This document shows positions 49,126-57,635 of a DNA stretch of 64,000 nt, piece by piece (the stretch's first letter is position 1; each line of letters begins with the position of its first letter). The position numbers and the translations under genes were made by a program. The notes beneath the pieces are model-generated. The model was not told where the DNA came from, did no database searches, and was given only the letters and a program-made list of their open reading frames with translations. The DNA is taken from positions 7,688,001-7,752,000 of the forward strand of contig NZ_JACHNF010000001.1 of assembly GCF_014205295.1 (NCBI RefSeq), written 5' to 3'. This DNA comes from Kribbella solani (lineage in GTDB: Bacteria > Actinomycetota > Actinomycetes > Propionibacteriales > Kribbellaceae).

Positions 49126-51207
49126 ATGACGACCCACCACAGGTACCGCCGCCCAGCGGTGCTGGCGCTTCTCGCCGTCACCCTGACCGCGCTATTGGCC
49201 GGCCTGGCCGCACCGACCGCGATGGCCGACCCCGAGCCCGGCGCCGAAGCCGGCAAGATGGTCCTCGTGCTGGACTCGTCCGGCTCGATGAAGGAGCCGG
49301 CCGGCGACGGCAAGACCAAGATCGTCGCCGCCCGCACGGCGTTGACCCAGGTGGTGAGCAAACTTCCCGAAGGCGCGCAGGTCGGCCTGCGGGTGTATGG
49401 CGCGACCGTGTTCAAGCGCACCGATCCCGGTGCCTGTACGGACACCCAGCTGACCGTCCCGATCGGGACGAGCAACCGGCCGCAGCTGCAGGCCGCGATC
49501 GCGAAGTACAAGCCGTTCGGCGAGACCCCGATCGGGTACTCGCTGCAGGAGGCCGCGAAGGATCTCGGCCCGAGCGGCCAGCGCTCGATCGTGCTCGTCT
49601 CCGACGGTGAGTCGACCTGCGCGCCCAACCCGTGCGTGGTCGCCAAGAACATCGCCAAGCAGGGCATCGATCTGAAGATCGACGTCGTCGGCTTCCGGGT
49701 GCAGGGCAAGGCCCGGAGCGACCTGCAGTGCATCGCCCGGGAGGGTCGCGGCGACTACTACGACGCGGACTCCACGATCGACCTCGAGGCCGGGCTGGGC
49801 AAACTCTCCACCCGTGCGTTCCGCCCGTTCCGCATCTCCGGGACACCGGTGCAGGGCACGGCGACGCCGGAGGATGCCCCGACCGTCGCGCCGGGGCTGT
49901 ACTCGGACGACTTCGATCTGCTGGACCAGCCGAAGCACTTCGTGATCAAGCGGACGATGACGGGCTCGACCCTGCGCGCCGGGCTCAGCTTCCGCCGGCC
50001 TGTCGGTGCGACCAGCCTGGTCATCCAGACCGAGCTCCGGCTCGCGACGCCGGACGGTAAGGACTGCGGTCGCAGCTTCCCCCGGGTCCAGGAAGGCGAT
50101 CAGGGCTTCGCCACCGGCACCGCGTCGAGCTGGTCGAAGTTCGACAAGATCAACAAGGAGTGCTCCGAGGCCGAGCAGCTGGTGCTGACGGTCGACCCGG
50201 GCAAGGACTTCCGCGAGATCAAGGAGGTCCCGTTCGAGCTGCGGATCGACGAGGAGCCGCCGGTCGAGGAGACCAAGACGCTGCCGGCCAAGGCAGACGA
50301 CCCGACCTGGTCGCCGATGAACGTCACCGCCCCGCGCGAGATCGTGCCCGGGTCGAGCTTCCCGGACGCGCCGCTGCTGACGCCGGGCACGTACAAGACC
50401 ACGCTGCTGCCCGGCGAGCTGCAGATCTACAAGATCAAGGCCGACTGGGGCCAGCGGATTCAGGCGCAGGCCACGGTGTCGCAGCAGTCCAGGGCGATGG
50501 GTGACCTCATCGGTCTGCGTTACCTCGACACCGCGGTGATCTCGCCGGCCGGTGAGGAAGCCTTCGCGGTCTTCCCCAAGAACGTCCCGGGCAGCCCCGG
50601 CGGCAAGCGCGGCGTGCTGACCGGCAAGGGCGTCACCCAGGCGATCACCACCAAGGAGATCCGCTACCTGAACCGTGACGGTGCCAACAACTCCGACAGC
50701 GGCACCTCGACACCCGGCGTGTACTACATCGTCGTCTCGATGACCCGAAAGGCCGAAGACCGGTCCTTTACGGTTCCGATGACCTTGACGGTCGGCGTGC
50801 CGGGCACTGCCGGCGCCGGCAAACCGCAGTACGTCGACGGCGCCACTCCGGTCTCCGGCGACTCGGTCACCCCGACGCCGACCGAGACCCCGACCGAGTC
50901 TCCGTCGACCTCGGCCGGCTCGGGCGACAAGACCGAGGCAGGCCCCCCGGTCCAGGGGACGAACAACAGCAACACCGACGGCGGCACCCCTGTAGCCCTG
51001 ATAGCCGGCTTGGGCGGCGGCGGTGTGCTGCTCCTCCTGCTGGGCGCCCTCGCAGTCCTCCGCCTCCGCAAGAAGCCAACTTCCACCTACCCCGGCGCCC
51101 CCGCCCCCTACCAGGGTGCCCCCGGCCAGCACCCCGGCGCCCCGCACAACCCGAACCAGTACCCGCCCAACAACCCCAACCAGAACGGCCCTCACCCCCC
51201 ACGCTGA
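49126..51207 (+). CDS. Secreted, membrane-anchored von Willebrand factor A-domain protein
   Basis: A 693-residue surface protein. A signal peptide ends near AMA (about residue 34). The vWA domain follows to about 225 with a complete MIDAS: DSSGS at residues 50-54, the Thr of GETPIGYS and SDGES. The middle region is beta-rich without a recognised family. A Thr/Pro/Ser stalk, one helix near 623-650 and a Pro/Asn-rich cytoplasmic tail end the protein. GGAGG precedes ATG 49126. It probably binds a protein or wall ligand through a divalent metal. Its function is unknown. Confidence 0.82.
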   Translation: MTTHHRYRRPAVLALLAVTLTALLAGLAAPTAMADPEPGAEAGKMVLVLDSSGSMKEPAGDGKTKIVAARTALTQVVSKLPEGAQVGLRVYGATVFKRTDPGACTDTQLTVPIGTSNRPQLQAAIAKYKPFGETPIGYSLQEAAKDLGPSGQRSIVLVSDGESTCAPNPCVVAKNIAKQGIDLKIDVVGFRVQGKARSDLQCIAREGRGDYYDADSTIDLEAGLGKLSTRAFRPFRISGTPVQGTATPEDAPTVAPGLYSDDFDLLDQPKHFVIKRTMTGSTLRAGLSFRRPVGATSLVIQTELRLATPDGKDCGRSFPRVQEGDQGFATGTASSWSKFDKINKECSEAEQLVLTVDPGKDFREIKEVPFELRIDEEPPVEETKTLPAKADDPTWSPMNVTAPREIVPGSSFPDAPLLTPGTYKTTLLPGELQIYKIKADWGQRIQAQATVSQQSRAMGDLIGLRYLDTAVISPAGEEAFAVFPKNVPGSPGGKRGVLTGKGVTQAITTKEIRYLNRDGANNSDSGTSTPGVYYIVVSMTRKAEDRSFTVPMTLTVGVPGTAGAGKPQYVDGATPVSGDSVTPTPTETPTESPSTSAGSGDKTEAGPPVQGTNNSNTDGGTPVALIAGLGGGGVLLLLLGALAVLRLRKKPTSTYPGAPAPYQGAPGQHPGAPHNPNQYPPNNPNQNGPHPPR

Positions 51208-51215
51208 CACCTAGT

Positions 51216-51251
51216 GGGGTGACCACCAACGATCACCGGGTTGGTCACCCC
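51216..51251 (+). terminator. Hairpin after the vWA gene
   Basis: GGGGTGACCA (51216-51225) pairs perfectly with TGGTCACCCC (51242-51251) across 16 bases, nine bases after the stop. It also lies downstream of the convergent regulator and may serve both. Confidence 0.55.
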
Positions 51252-51290
51252 GCTCGTCCACCGGCCGCGACTGACCCGCTGGCTGCGATG

Positions 51291-51782
51291 TCAGGCCCGA
51301 TCTGAGGTTCGCCGTGTTCGCAGTGCCGCCTTCCGCTCATGCCAGCGACGCATCATCGCGCGGGTCTCGTCCCTGAGGAACTGGATGAGTTCGAGCGTCT
51401 CGGTCAGCCGGTCGGCCGCGGGTGAGTCGCCCAGGATGGCGATGCCTTCTCGCAGGTCGGCCTCGCCTCGTTCGAGGAACGGATTCGCCGTGACGGTGGA
51501 CTCGTACCACGAGCTGTCGACGACGTAGGCGAGGCGGCGCGTTCCTGGGTCCCGTTCTGTGCGGATGAGGCGGACCTGGACGAGGTAGCGGACGGCGCCC
51601 GAGACTCTGCCGGTGCTGGCGTGCAGCCGTTCCGCGAGTTCGGCCACGGTCATCCGCCCGCTCTCGCTGACCAGGAGCGTCGCGAAGACGCGGGCGGCGA
51701 GACGGGGAAAGCCACTGTCAGCGAGGGTGGCGGCGAAGCGCTCGATGAATCTGCCGATCTCGTCCGTCTCGTCTTCGCGCAC
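51291..51782 (-). CDS. GbsR/MarR-family transcriptional regulator, paralogue of 34260-34766
   Basis: A 163-residue winged-helix protein (GRMTVAELAERLHASTGRVSGAVRYLVQVRLIRTERDPGTRR) followed by a helical C-terminal half. GTG 51782 follows GGGAG by five bases and is preferred to the in-frame GTG at 51800. It is divergent from a CocE/NonD hydrolase gene across a 16-bp perfect inverted repeat, almost certainly its operator. Confidence 0.8.
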   Translation of the reverse strand: MREDETDEIGRFIERFAATLADSGFPRLAARVFATLLVSESGRMTVAELAERLHASTGRVSGAVRYLVQVRLIRTERDPGTRRLAYVVDSSWYESTVTANPFLERGEADLREGIAILGDSPAADRLTETLELIQFLRDETRAMMRRWHERKAALRTRRTSDRA

Positions 51783-51821
51783 GGAACTCCCTTCAGTCAC
51801 CTCGCCAGAAGGTTACCGCAG

Positions 51822-51859
51822 TAGCACTAACTTTCAGCAATTACTGAAAGTTAGTGCTA
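51822..51859. promoter_or_regulatory. 16-bp perfect inverted repeat, operator of the divergent GbsR/MarR regulator
   Basis: TAGCACTAACTTTCAG (51822-51837) and its exact reverse complement (51844-51859) flank a six-base spacer. It is 40 bp from the regulator start and 138 bp from the hydrolase start, in an AT-rich pocket. Confidence 0.65.
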
Positions 51860-51996
51860 GGTTGTGGCTGGCCGGCGGATGCGGGATGCCGCTGGGTGGC
51901 AGGCGGGCCCGAGGCGAGCGGCAGCGGGCCGGCACGGTGCATGAGGCGATGGGAGACGCGTATGGCCAAGCATGTGTTGTGGTGCGGAGGAGGGAG

Positions 51997-53667
51997 ATGA
52001 ACCAACGAGCCAAGGAGCGGACGCTCGGGCAACGGCTCGTCGACCTGCTGTGGACGAAGTACGCTCGGCTTCCCGCCGCGACGCGCGACTACGCCGTGAT
52101 CCGCAACGTGCGAGTCCCGATGAGAGACGGCGTCGAGTTGCTCGCGGATCTCTACGAGCCGAAAGAGCCGGCGTTGGGAACAATTCTCGTTACCTCGCCC
52201 TACGGCTGGAATTTGGTTGGCGCGGCCATGACGGGTGGAATGTTTGCCTGCCGTGGTTATCGGGTCGTGCTGGTCCGGTGCCGGGGAACGTTCGGATCGG
52301 GTGGGACGTTCGAGCCGTTCATGCGGGACGTCGACGATGGGGCGGACATCGTCGCGTGGATGCGCGAGCAGCCGTGGTTCGACGGGCGCTTTGCCACGCA
52401 CGGCTATTCCTATCTCGGCTTCACCCAGTGGGCGTTGCTGATGGATCCGCCGCCAGAGCTGGTCACCGCGGTCATTGCGTGCGCGCCGCACGACTTCGGC
52501 GGATTCGTCTACACCGGAAGGGCGTTTCTGCTCAGCACGCTGTTCGAATGGTCGTTCGTCACGACCAAGCAGGAGCAGCCCATCCTGCCTCGCATCTTCG
52601 CGGTTCTCTCCGCCCGGGGCCGTATCAAAGAGGCCCTGGCAGCTGTTCCACTGGCCGACGCCGCGGACGAGTTGATGGGCGAGAAAGCGCCCTGGTACCG
52701 CGAGTGGATCAGCCGGCGGGACCTGGGCGACCTATGGTGGAACGGCGCCAACCTGACTGCGGCGCTGGATCAGGTGCATGTCCCCGTGTTGCTTCAGGGC
52801 GGCTGGCAGGACGGTTTTATTCAACAGACGCTGGCGGGGTATGCGCGGCTGGCCGATCAGGGCGTCGATGTCGGACTCACCATGGGTCCCTGGACGCATG
52901 CTCAGGGAGGCGCCGCGGGTACCCGCGTCCTGCTTCCCGACGCCCTCGCGTGGTTCGACGAGCACCTGGCCGGATCCGGCGTCCGGCGCCGTGCCATGCC
53001 GGTCAAGGTGTTCGTCAGCGGTCGGGACGACGGGTGGCGCGACCTTCCGGCCTGGCCGCCGGCAACGGTGCAGCAGATCCTGTATCCCCGCTCCGGCAAC
53101 CTCCTGGGCACTCAACCGGCCGACCCGGGAGACGTGCGCGAGTTCACCTATGACCCAGCCCAGCCGACCCCCACCTACGGCGGCGCGTTCGTCACGCAAG
53201 TTTCCCCGGGACTGACCGCGGGCTACACGGATGACGGCGCGCTCGCCGCGCGTTCCGACGTGCTGGCCTTCACCTCAGACCCGTTGACCACGGACCTGGA
53301 GGTCCTCGGCAGCCCAGTCGTGGAAATAGGTCACAGTTCCGACAACCCCTTCGCCGACCTGTTCATTCGCGTGTCGGAAGTGGACGCCAACGGCCGCTCA
53401 CGCAACGTCAGCGACGGGTTCGTCCGGCTCGACGCTTCGGCGCCCCCGGACGTGGTTCGTGTGGAACTCGACGCGGTCGCGCACCGGTTCGTGCGGGGCA
53501 ACCGGATTCGGCTGATCGTTGCGGGTGGGGCGCATCCGCGCTGGGAGCGCAATCTGGGGACAGGCGACGACCCGGCTACCTCAACGAGGATGCTGCCGTC
53601 ACATCGAACGATCGACCTGTCGATCTCACGGGTCGTGGTTCCGGTCACCCCACCGCCCGATGCATGA
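51997..53667 (+). CDS. CocE/NonD family alpha/beta hydrolase
   Basis: A 556-residue X-Pro dipeptidyl-peptidase (S15)-type hydrolase. The N-terminal fold has MRDGVELLADLYEP, the nucleophile elbow GYSYLG with Ser138, a likely Asp in GGWQDGF and His in GPWTHAQ. The C-terminal jelly-roll begins near residue 385. Relatives hydrolyse cocaine esters, glutaryl-7-ACA or other acyl esters and amides. GGAGGAGGGAG precedes ATG 51997. The adjacent regulator and operator imply induction by its substrate, which is unknown. Confidence 0.85.
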   Translation: MNQRAKERTLGQRLVDLLWTKYARLPAATRDYAVIRNVRVPMRDGVELLADLYEPKEPALGTILVTSPYGWNLVGAAMTGGMFACRGYRVVLVRCRGTFGSGGTFEPFMRDVDDGADIVAWMREQPWFDGRFATHGYSYLGFTQWALLMDPPPELVTAVIACAPHDFGGFVYTGRAFLLSTLFEWSFVTTKQEQPILPRIFAVLSARGRIKEALAAVPLADAADELMGEKAPWYREWISRRDLGDLWWNGANLTAALDQVHVPVLLQGGWQDGFIQQTLAGYARLADQGVDVGLTMGPWTHAQGGAAGTRVLLPDALAWFDEHLAGSGVRRRAMPVKVFVSGRDDGWRDLPAWPPATVQQILYPRSGNLLGTQPADPGDVREFTYDPAQPTPTYGGAFVTQVSPGLTAGYTDDGALAARSDVLAFTSDPLTTDLEVLGSPVVEIGHSSDNPFADLFIRVSEVDANGRSRNVSDGFVRLDASAPPDVVRVELDAVAHRFVRGNRIRLIVAGGAHPRWERNLGTGDDPATSTRMLPSHRTIDLSISRVVVPVTPPPDA

Positions 53668-54074
53668 AAGCACCCCTGCCAAAGGCTACGACTTCGTGCC
53701 GTCCCGACGCCGAGGCGATGATGATCAGTACACGGCGGACCCGGATCGACTCGTGGTTACCCCGGCGGACCAGGCGTAACGGGTACTGGCCCTCGTCGGG
53801 GTGCAGGCGACAGGCCCGGACAGGTTCGGACGTGACACACCTCGTTCCATCCCGGGAACAAGATCGAGTGTGCGCCTGTGCACGGTCCGGTCCGAGTCAC
53901 GCATCTGGGACGGCATGTCGCCGGCCAACCCGGTGATCGTGCTGCTCGGGGGTGAGGACCGCCCCACCGGCGGCGCCGTTCGCTACGTATCCGAGCACGT
54001 TCTCGGCGTTGCGCGCCCAGGACGTCTGGGTGGCGGCGCGGATGTGGGCTTCGGGCAGGGTGCGGGCCGTGAGG
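53668..54074. other. 407-bp gap without an intact gene
   Basis: This stretch between the CocE-like gene and the kinase holds the possible transposase remnant at 53700-53860. A further minus-strand frame near 53950-54070 (TLPEAHIRAATQTSWARNAENVLGYV across its middle) looks protein-like but is short and unrecognised. I see no clear promoter, terminator or repeat. Confidence 0.5.
53700..53860 (-). pseudogene. Probable remnant of an IS630-like transposase N terminus
   Basis: On the minus strand one frame reads EGQYPLRLVRRG and then SIRVRRVLIIIASASG, resembling the start of IS630-family transposases. It has no convincing start and diverges after ASASG. The rest of the element is missing. The match is from memory of the family pattern only. 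Confidence 0.35.
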
Positions 54075-55418
54075 TCAGTTGCTGAGGAGGAGCCAGATGG
54101 CGCTGCCGATCAGGCCGGTGGCGGACAGGAAGCTCAACCAGGCGAGCCCGATCAGAAGCTGCTTGCCGCGGTGCCTGCCCTGAGTGCTGTGCGTGGTGGA
54201 GTGCGTGGTGGAGTGCGTGGTGGGGTGCGCCGTCTTCGCAGGTGGTTCCGCGGCGGCTGGACTCTCGGCTGCCCGGTCCGCTGCCGAACGCTCGGGTGCC
54301 GGGTGCTCCGCGACTGGGCTCGAGGTGGCTGGGCCCGGGGCGGCTGGGCCCGGGGCGGCTGGGCTCGAGGCGGCTGGGACTGGGATGACCGGGTTGGTGG
54401 GGGTGGTGGGGACTACGCGCGTGGGGGTTGGGTGTGCGGGGGCAGGGCCGGTGGGGGTCCAGGTGTGGGGGAGGGGTGGGAGTTGGTCGAACACTTCGGG
54501 GGAGTCGGGGCGGGTGGACCAGGAGGTCTGGCCGGTGGGTGGGAGGACGCCGGTTTCGGCCAGTAGCCGCGCCGCGTCCCGCGCGGAGGCGGGCCGATCG
54601 GCCGGGTCGGGGGCGGAGCACCGGCGAATGAACTCCGCCAACGCCGACGCCTGGTCGGCGCTGGAGAGCGCGGAGGTGCTGTCCGAGGCGCGGTGGGAGC
54701 TGGGGAGAGAAGCAGCGAGGGGGGTGTCCGGACCGGTCGCGGACGGGTTGGCGCCTGGGACCGACGAGACGGGGGGTGCGGAGGGGGCGGAAGAGGCTGG
54801 GCGGGTGCCGGTGAGGAGTTCGGTGGCTATGGTGCCGAGGGCGTAGAGGTCTTGGCGGGGGTCTGGGTCGGCGCCGGAGAGTTGTTCGGGGGCCAGGTAG
54901 CCGGGGGTGCCGAGGATGGTGCTGGTGCGGGTCATGCGGGGTTCGTCGATCAGGCCGGCGACGCCGAAGTCGGACAGGCGCAGGTGCGGACTTCCGGTGC
55001 CGGTGACGTCCAGGAGCAGGTTGGCGGGTTTCAGGTCACGGTGTACGACGCCCGCCGCATGCACCGCCGACAACCCCTGCAGCAACTGGTCGAGCAGTAC
55101 CGCAACGTACGCCGGTGGCAGCGGACCGTGGTCGCCGAGCAGGGTCGCGACCGAGCCGCCGCGGACCAGGTCCATCGCGAAGACCACCTTGTCGTCGTCG
55201 GCGGCCCAGCCGTGCGGGGCGACGACGTGCGGGTGCTCGATCCGTACGGACTGCTCGCGGACGAAGCGCAGCAGCGTACCGGCGTCGTGCTGGCCGAGGA
55301 CCTTGGCTGCCACGTACGCGGAGCGGCGCAGGTCCCAGGCGCGCCAGACCGAACCCATGCCGCCGGTTCCGATCAGGTCGATCAGCCGATACCGCCCCGC
55401 AAACGCCTCCACCGGCAC
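54075..55418 (-). CDS. Membrane-anchored serine/threonine protein kinase
   Basis: A 447-residue Hanks-type kinase. The P-loop is GTGGMG (residues 17-22), catalytic Lys39, HRDLKPAN with Asp128, DFG at 150-152 and GTPGYLAPEQ in the activation segment. A Pro/Ala/Thr-rich linker (about 290-415), including TTHSTTHSTTHST, leads to one C-terminal membrane helix and almost no extracellular part. So it lacks a PASTA or other sensor domain. GTG 55418 lies inside one copy of a duplicated 36-bp sequence. Confidence 0.88.
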   Translation of the reverse strand: MPVEAFAGRYRLIDLIGTGGMGSVWRAWDLRRSAYVAAKVLGQHDAGTLLRFVREQSVRIEHPHVVAPHGWAADDDKVVFAMDLVRGGSVATLLGDHGPLPPAYVAVLLDQLLQGLSAVHAAGVVHRDLKPANLLLDVTGTGSPHLRLSDFGVAGLIDEPRMTRTSTILGTPGYLAPEQLSGADPDPRQDLYALGTIATELLTGTRPASSAPSAPPVSSVPGANPSATGPDTPLAASLPSSHRASDSTSALSSADQASALAEFIRRCSAPDPADRPASARDAARLLAETGVLPPTGQTSWSTRPDSPEVFDQLPPLPHTWTPTGPAPAHPTPTRVVPTTPTNPVIPVPAASSPAAPGPAAPGPATSSPVAEHPAPERSAADRAAESPAAAEPPAKTAHPTTHSTTHSTTHSTQGRHRGKQLLIGLAWLSFLSATGLIGSAIWLLLSN

Positions 55419-55497
55419 GAAGGTACAGGGTCAGCGGCGCGGACCAGGCGACCGCGATCGGCTCCACCGCCACGAAAGTACGGGGTCAGCGGCGCGG
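55407..55497 (-). repeat. Duplicated 36-bp sequence covering the kinase start
   Basis: 55407-55442 and 55462-55497 match at about 33 of 36 bases with a period of 55 bp. The first copy contains the kinase GTG and its first codons, so the duplication copied the translation start region. Confidence 0.6.
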
Positions 55498-55577
55498 CGC
55501 CGGGGACCACGATGTGACCTGGGTCGTGGTGGGGGTTGGCGCAGAGGGCATACTTGAGGCAACGAGTGAACCCACTC

Positions 55578-55707
55578 GCGTGCTCCGGGGTCGGTGTAAT
55601 TCCGAGCCGGCGGTGACAGTCCGCGACCCGGTCGCTGTGGTTCGGCGATCGGTTGACCTGGTGGAATTCCGGGACCGACGGTGAAAGTCCGGATGGGAGG
55701 CGCACGC
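55578..55707 (+). ncRNA. FMN riboswitch (RFN element)
   Basis: The RFN signature blocks occur in order: GCTCCGGGGTCGGTG, AATTCCG, ACAGTCCGCGACC, AATTCCGGGACCGACGG, GAAAGTCCGGATGGGAG. The closing P1 stem is GCGTGC (55578-55583) with GCACGC (55702-55707). It lies 186 nt upstream of ribD and should reduce expression of ribD-ribE-pnuC-ribBA-ribH when FMN is high. Confidence 0.92.
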
Positions 55708-55804
55708 GGCCGGCGGGTGTGCTCTGGTGCCTGACGGCGCGGAGCGTAGGCGGCAGGACGCCTGCGGTAACGCGGCGGCGGTGCTCCGGCCAACGGAGCG
55801 CGGT

Positions 55805-55822
55805 GGCGGGATCGGTCCCGCC
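55805..55822 (+). promoter_or_regulatory. Hairpin in the riboswitch-ribD leader
   Basis: GGCGGG (55805-55810) pairs with CCCGCC (55817-55822) over a six-base loop, in the 185-nt leader between the aptamer and ribD. It may be part of the expression platform, though no U-tract follows and the ribosome-binding site is 60 bases further on. Confidence 0.35.
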
Positions 55823-55892
55823 GAAGGTGGCGGAGCGCGAGTTGGGCCGGCTGAAAGCCCCGGAGTGCGTCAGGACGACGACGAGGGGCACA

Positions 55893-56993
55893 GTGACAGG
55901 CCCAATGACCGGCCCAGTGAGAGGCTCAGCGGCAGGCCCGGTGACACGCGCAGCGACAGGCGCGGCCGGCGCGGCTTCGCCGATCGATGTCGCGTGGATG
56001 CGGCGAGCGGTCGAGCTGGCCGCGAAAGGTGTCGGCGGCACCCATCCGAATCCGGTGGTCGGCTGTGTCGTCACTGGCGCGGACGGGCATCCGGTCGGTG
56101 AGGGCTTCCATGCCGGTGCCGGCGGCCCGCATGCCGAGGTCGAGGCGCTGCGGATGGCCGGGGAGCGGGCCCGGGGCGGCACGGCGTACGTGACGCTCGA
56201 GCCGTGCAACCACACCGGGCGTACGGGTCCGTGCGCGGATGCGCTGATCGCGGCGGGGGTGACGCGGGTCGTGTACGCGGTGCCGGACCCGAATCGGGCC
56301 GCGGCCGGTGGGGCCGAGAAGCTGGCGAGCAAGAACATCCAGGTCGTCGAGGGCGTACTGCGGTCCGAGGCCGAGGCCGGCAACTACGTCTGGTTGCACA
56401 GCGTACGGGCCGGGCGCCCCTTCGTGACCTGGAAGTTCGCGACCACGCTGGACGGCCGGTCGGCGGCGCCGGATCGCAGCAGCAGGTGGATCACCGGGCC
56501 GATCGCGCGCGCCGACGTGCATCGGCTGCGGGCCGAGTGCGACGCGATCGCGGTCGGTACGCAGACCGTGCTCGACGACGATCCCGAGTTGACGGTCCGC
56601 GACGAGAGCGACCTGCCGGCGGCGCGGCAGCCGCTGCGCGTGGTCGTCGGCGACCGCGAGATCCCACCCGGCGCGCGCGTACGCAACGACCGCGCCGAGA
56701 CCTTGTTGCTGCCGACCCACGATCCGGCCGAGGTACTTCGGCAGCTGGACGATCGGCAGATCCGGCACCTCTGGCTCGAAGGCGGCCCGACGCTGGCGGC
56801 CGCGTTCCTACGGGCCGGGCTGGTCGATCAGATCGTCGCGTACGTCGCGCCGGCGGTGCTCGGATCGGGCTTCGCCGCGGTCGGTGATCTGGGCGCGGAA
56901 TCGATCGACCACCTACGGCGGTTCAAGTTAGCGGACGTCACCCGGCTGGGCGACGACGTCCGGTTGACCCTGGTTCCTCTGGGAGGCAAGTAG
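55893..56993 (+). CDS. ribD: Bifunctional deaminase/reductase RibD
   Basis: A 366-residue riboflavin enzyme. The deaminase half has HAE at 80-82 and PCNHTGRTGPC with Cys105 and Cys114 as zinc ligands. The reductase half has FVTWKFATTLDGRSA and LEGGPTLAAAFL. It converts the pyrimidinone from GTP cyclohydrolase II to 5-amino-6-ribitylaminouracil phosphate. GTG 55893 follows GAGGGG by four bases. The first 29 residues (VTGPMTGPVRGSAAGPVTRA...) are a low-complexity extension absent from typical RibD; an ATG at 55905 would remove four of them. Confidence 0.93.
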   Translation: MTGPMTGPVRGSAAGPVTRAATGAAGAASPIDVAWMRRAVELAAKGVGGTHPNPVVGCVVTGADGHPVGEGFHAGAGGPHAEVEALRMAGERARGGTAYVTLEPCNHTGRTGPCADALIAAGVTRVVYAVPDPNRAAAGGAEKLASKNIQVVEGVLRSEAEAGNYVWLHSVRAGRPFVTWKFATTLDGRSAAPDRSSRWITGPIARADVHRLRAECDAIAVGTQTVLDDDPELTVRDESDLPAARQPLRVVVGDREIPPGARVRNDRAETLLLPTHDPAEVLRQLDDRQIRHLWLEGGPTLAAAFLRAGLVDQIVAYVAPAVLGSGFAAVGDLGAESIDHLRRFKLADVTRLGDDVRLTLVPLGGK

Positions 56994-57635
56994 ATGTTCA
57001 CCGGCATCATCGAAGAGCTCGGCACGGTCGAGTCGCTGGACCTGCTGGATGGACCTGACCGGGGTGGTGGGGTGGGGAAGGAAGTCGGCACGGCGGCGCG
57101 GCTCACCATTCGCGGGCCGAAAGTGACCGAGGACGCCGGGCACGGCGACTCGATCGCGGTCAACGGCTGCTGCCTGACGGTGGTCGAGTACGGCGACGGT
57201 CTGTTCACCGCGGACGTGATGCGCGAGTCGTTGCAGCGGACGAGTCTCGGCGGTCTGGAGAAGGGTTCGCCGGTCAACCTGGAACGCGCGGTCGCGGCGC
57301 ACGCGCGGCTCGGCGGGCACATCGTCCAGGGGCACGTCGACGGCACCGGCACGATCGCGAGCCGGACGCCGGGCGAGCACTGGGAGGACGTCCGGGTCGC
57401 GACCACGCCGGAGATTCTCAAGTACGTCGCGGAGAAGGGCTCGATCGCGATCGACGGCGTTTCGCTGACCGTGACCGACGTCGACGACGCGTCCGGGACG
57501 TTCGGGGTCAGCCTGATCCCGACCACGCTGGAGCTGACCGTGCTCGGCCGGAACCAGGTCGGTGACACCGTCAACCTGGAGGTCGACGTGATCGCCAAGT
57601 ACGTGGAGCGGTTGCTTGCCGGAGGCACCAAGTGA
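56994..57635 (+). CDS. ribE: Riboflavin synthase alpha chain
   Basis: A 213-residue protein of two similar lumazine-binding barrels: MFTGIIEELGTVE at the start, NGCCLTVVE in the first half and IDGVSLTVTDVDD in the second. It dismutates 6,7-dimethyl-8-ribityllumazine to riboflavin. An insertion DLLDGPDRGGGVGKEVGTA sits after the first strand. ATG directly follows the ribD stop. Confidence 0.94.
   Translation: MFTGIIEELGTVESLDLLDGPDRGGGVGKEVGTAARLTIRGPKVTEDAGHGDSIAVNGCCLTVVEYGDGLFTADVMRESLQRTSLGGLEKGSPVNLERAVAAHARLGGHIVQGHVDGTGTIASRTPGEHWEDVRVATTPEILKYVAEKGSIAIDGVSLTVTDVDDASGTFGVSLIPTTLELTVLGRNQVGDTVNLEVDVIAKYVERLLAGGTK

Noticed and set aside
53952..54566. Gly/Arg/Trp-rich plus-strand frame opposite the kinase linker
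   Set aside because: It mirrors the Pro/Ala/Thr-rich linker of the kinase gene on the other strand.
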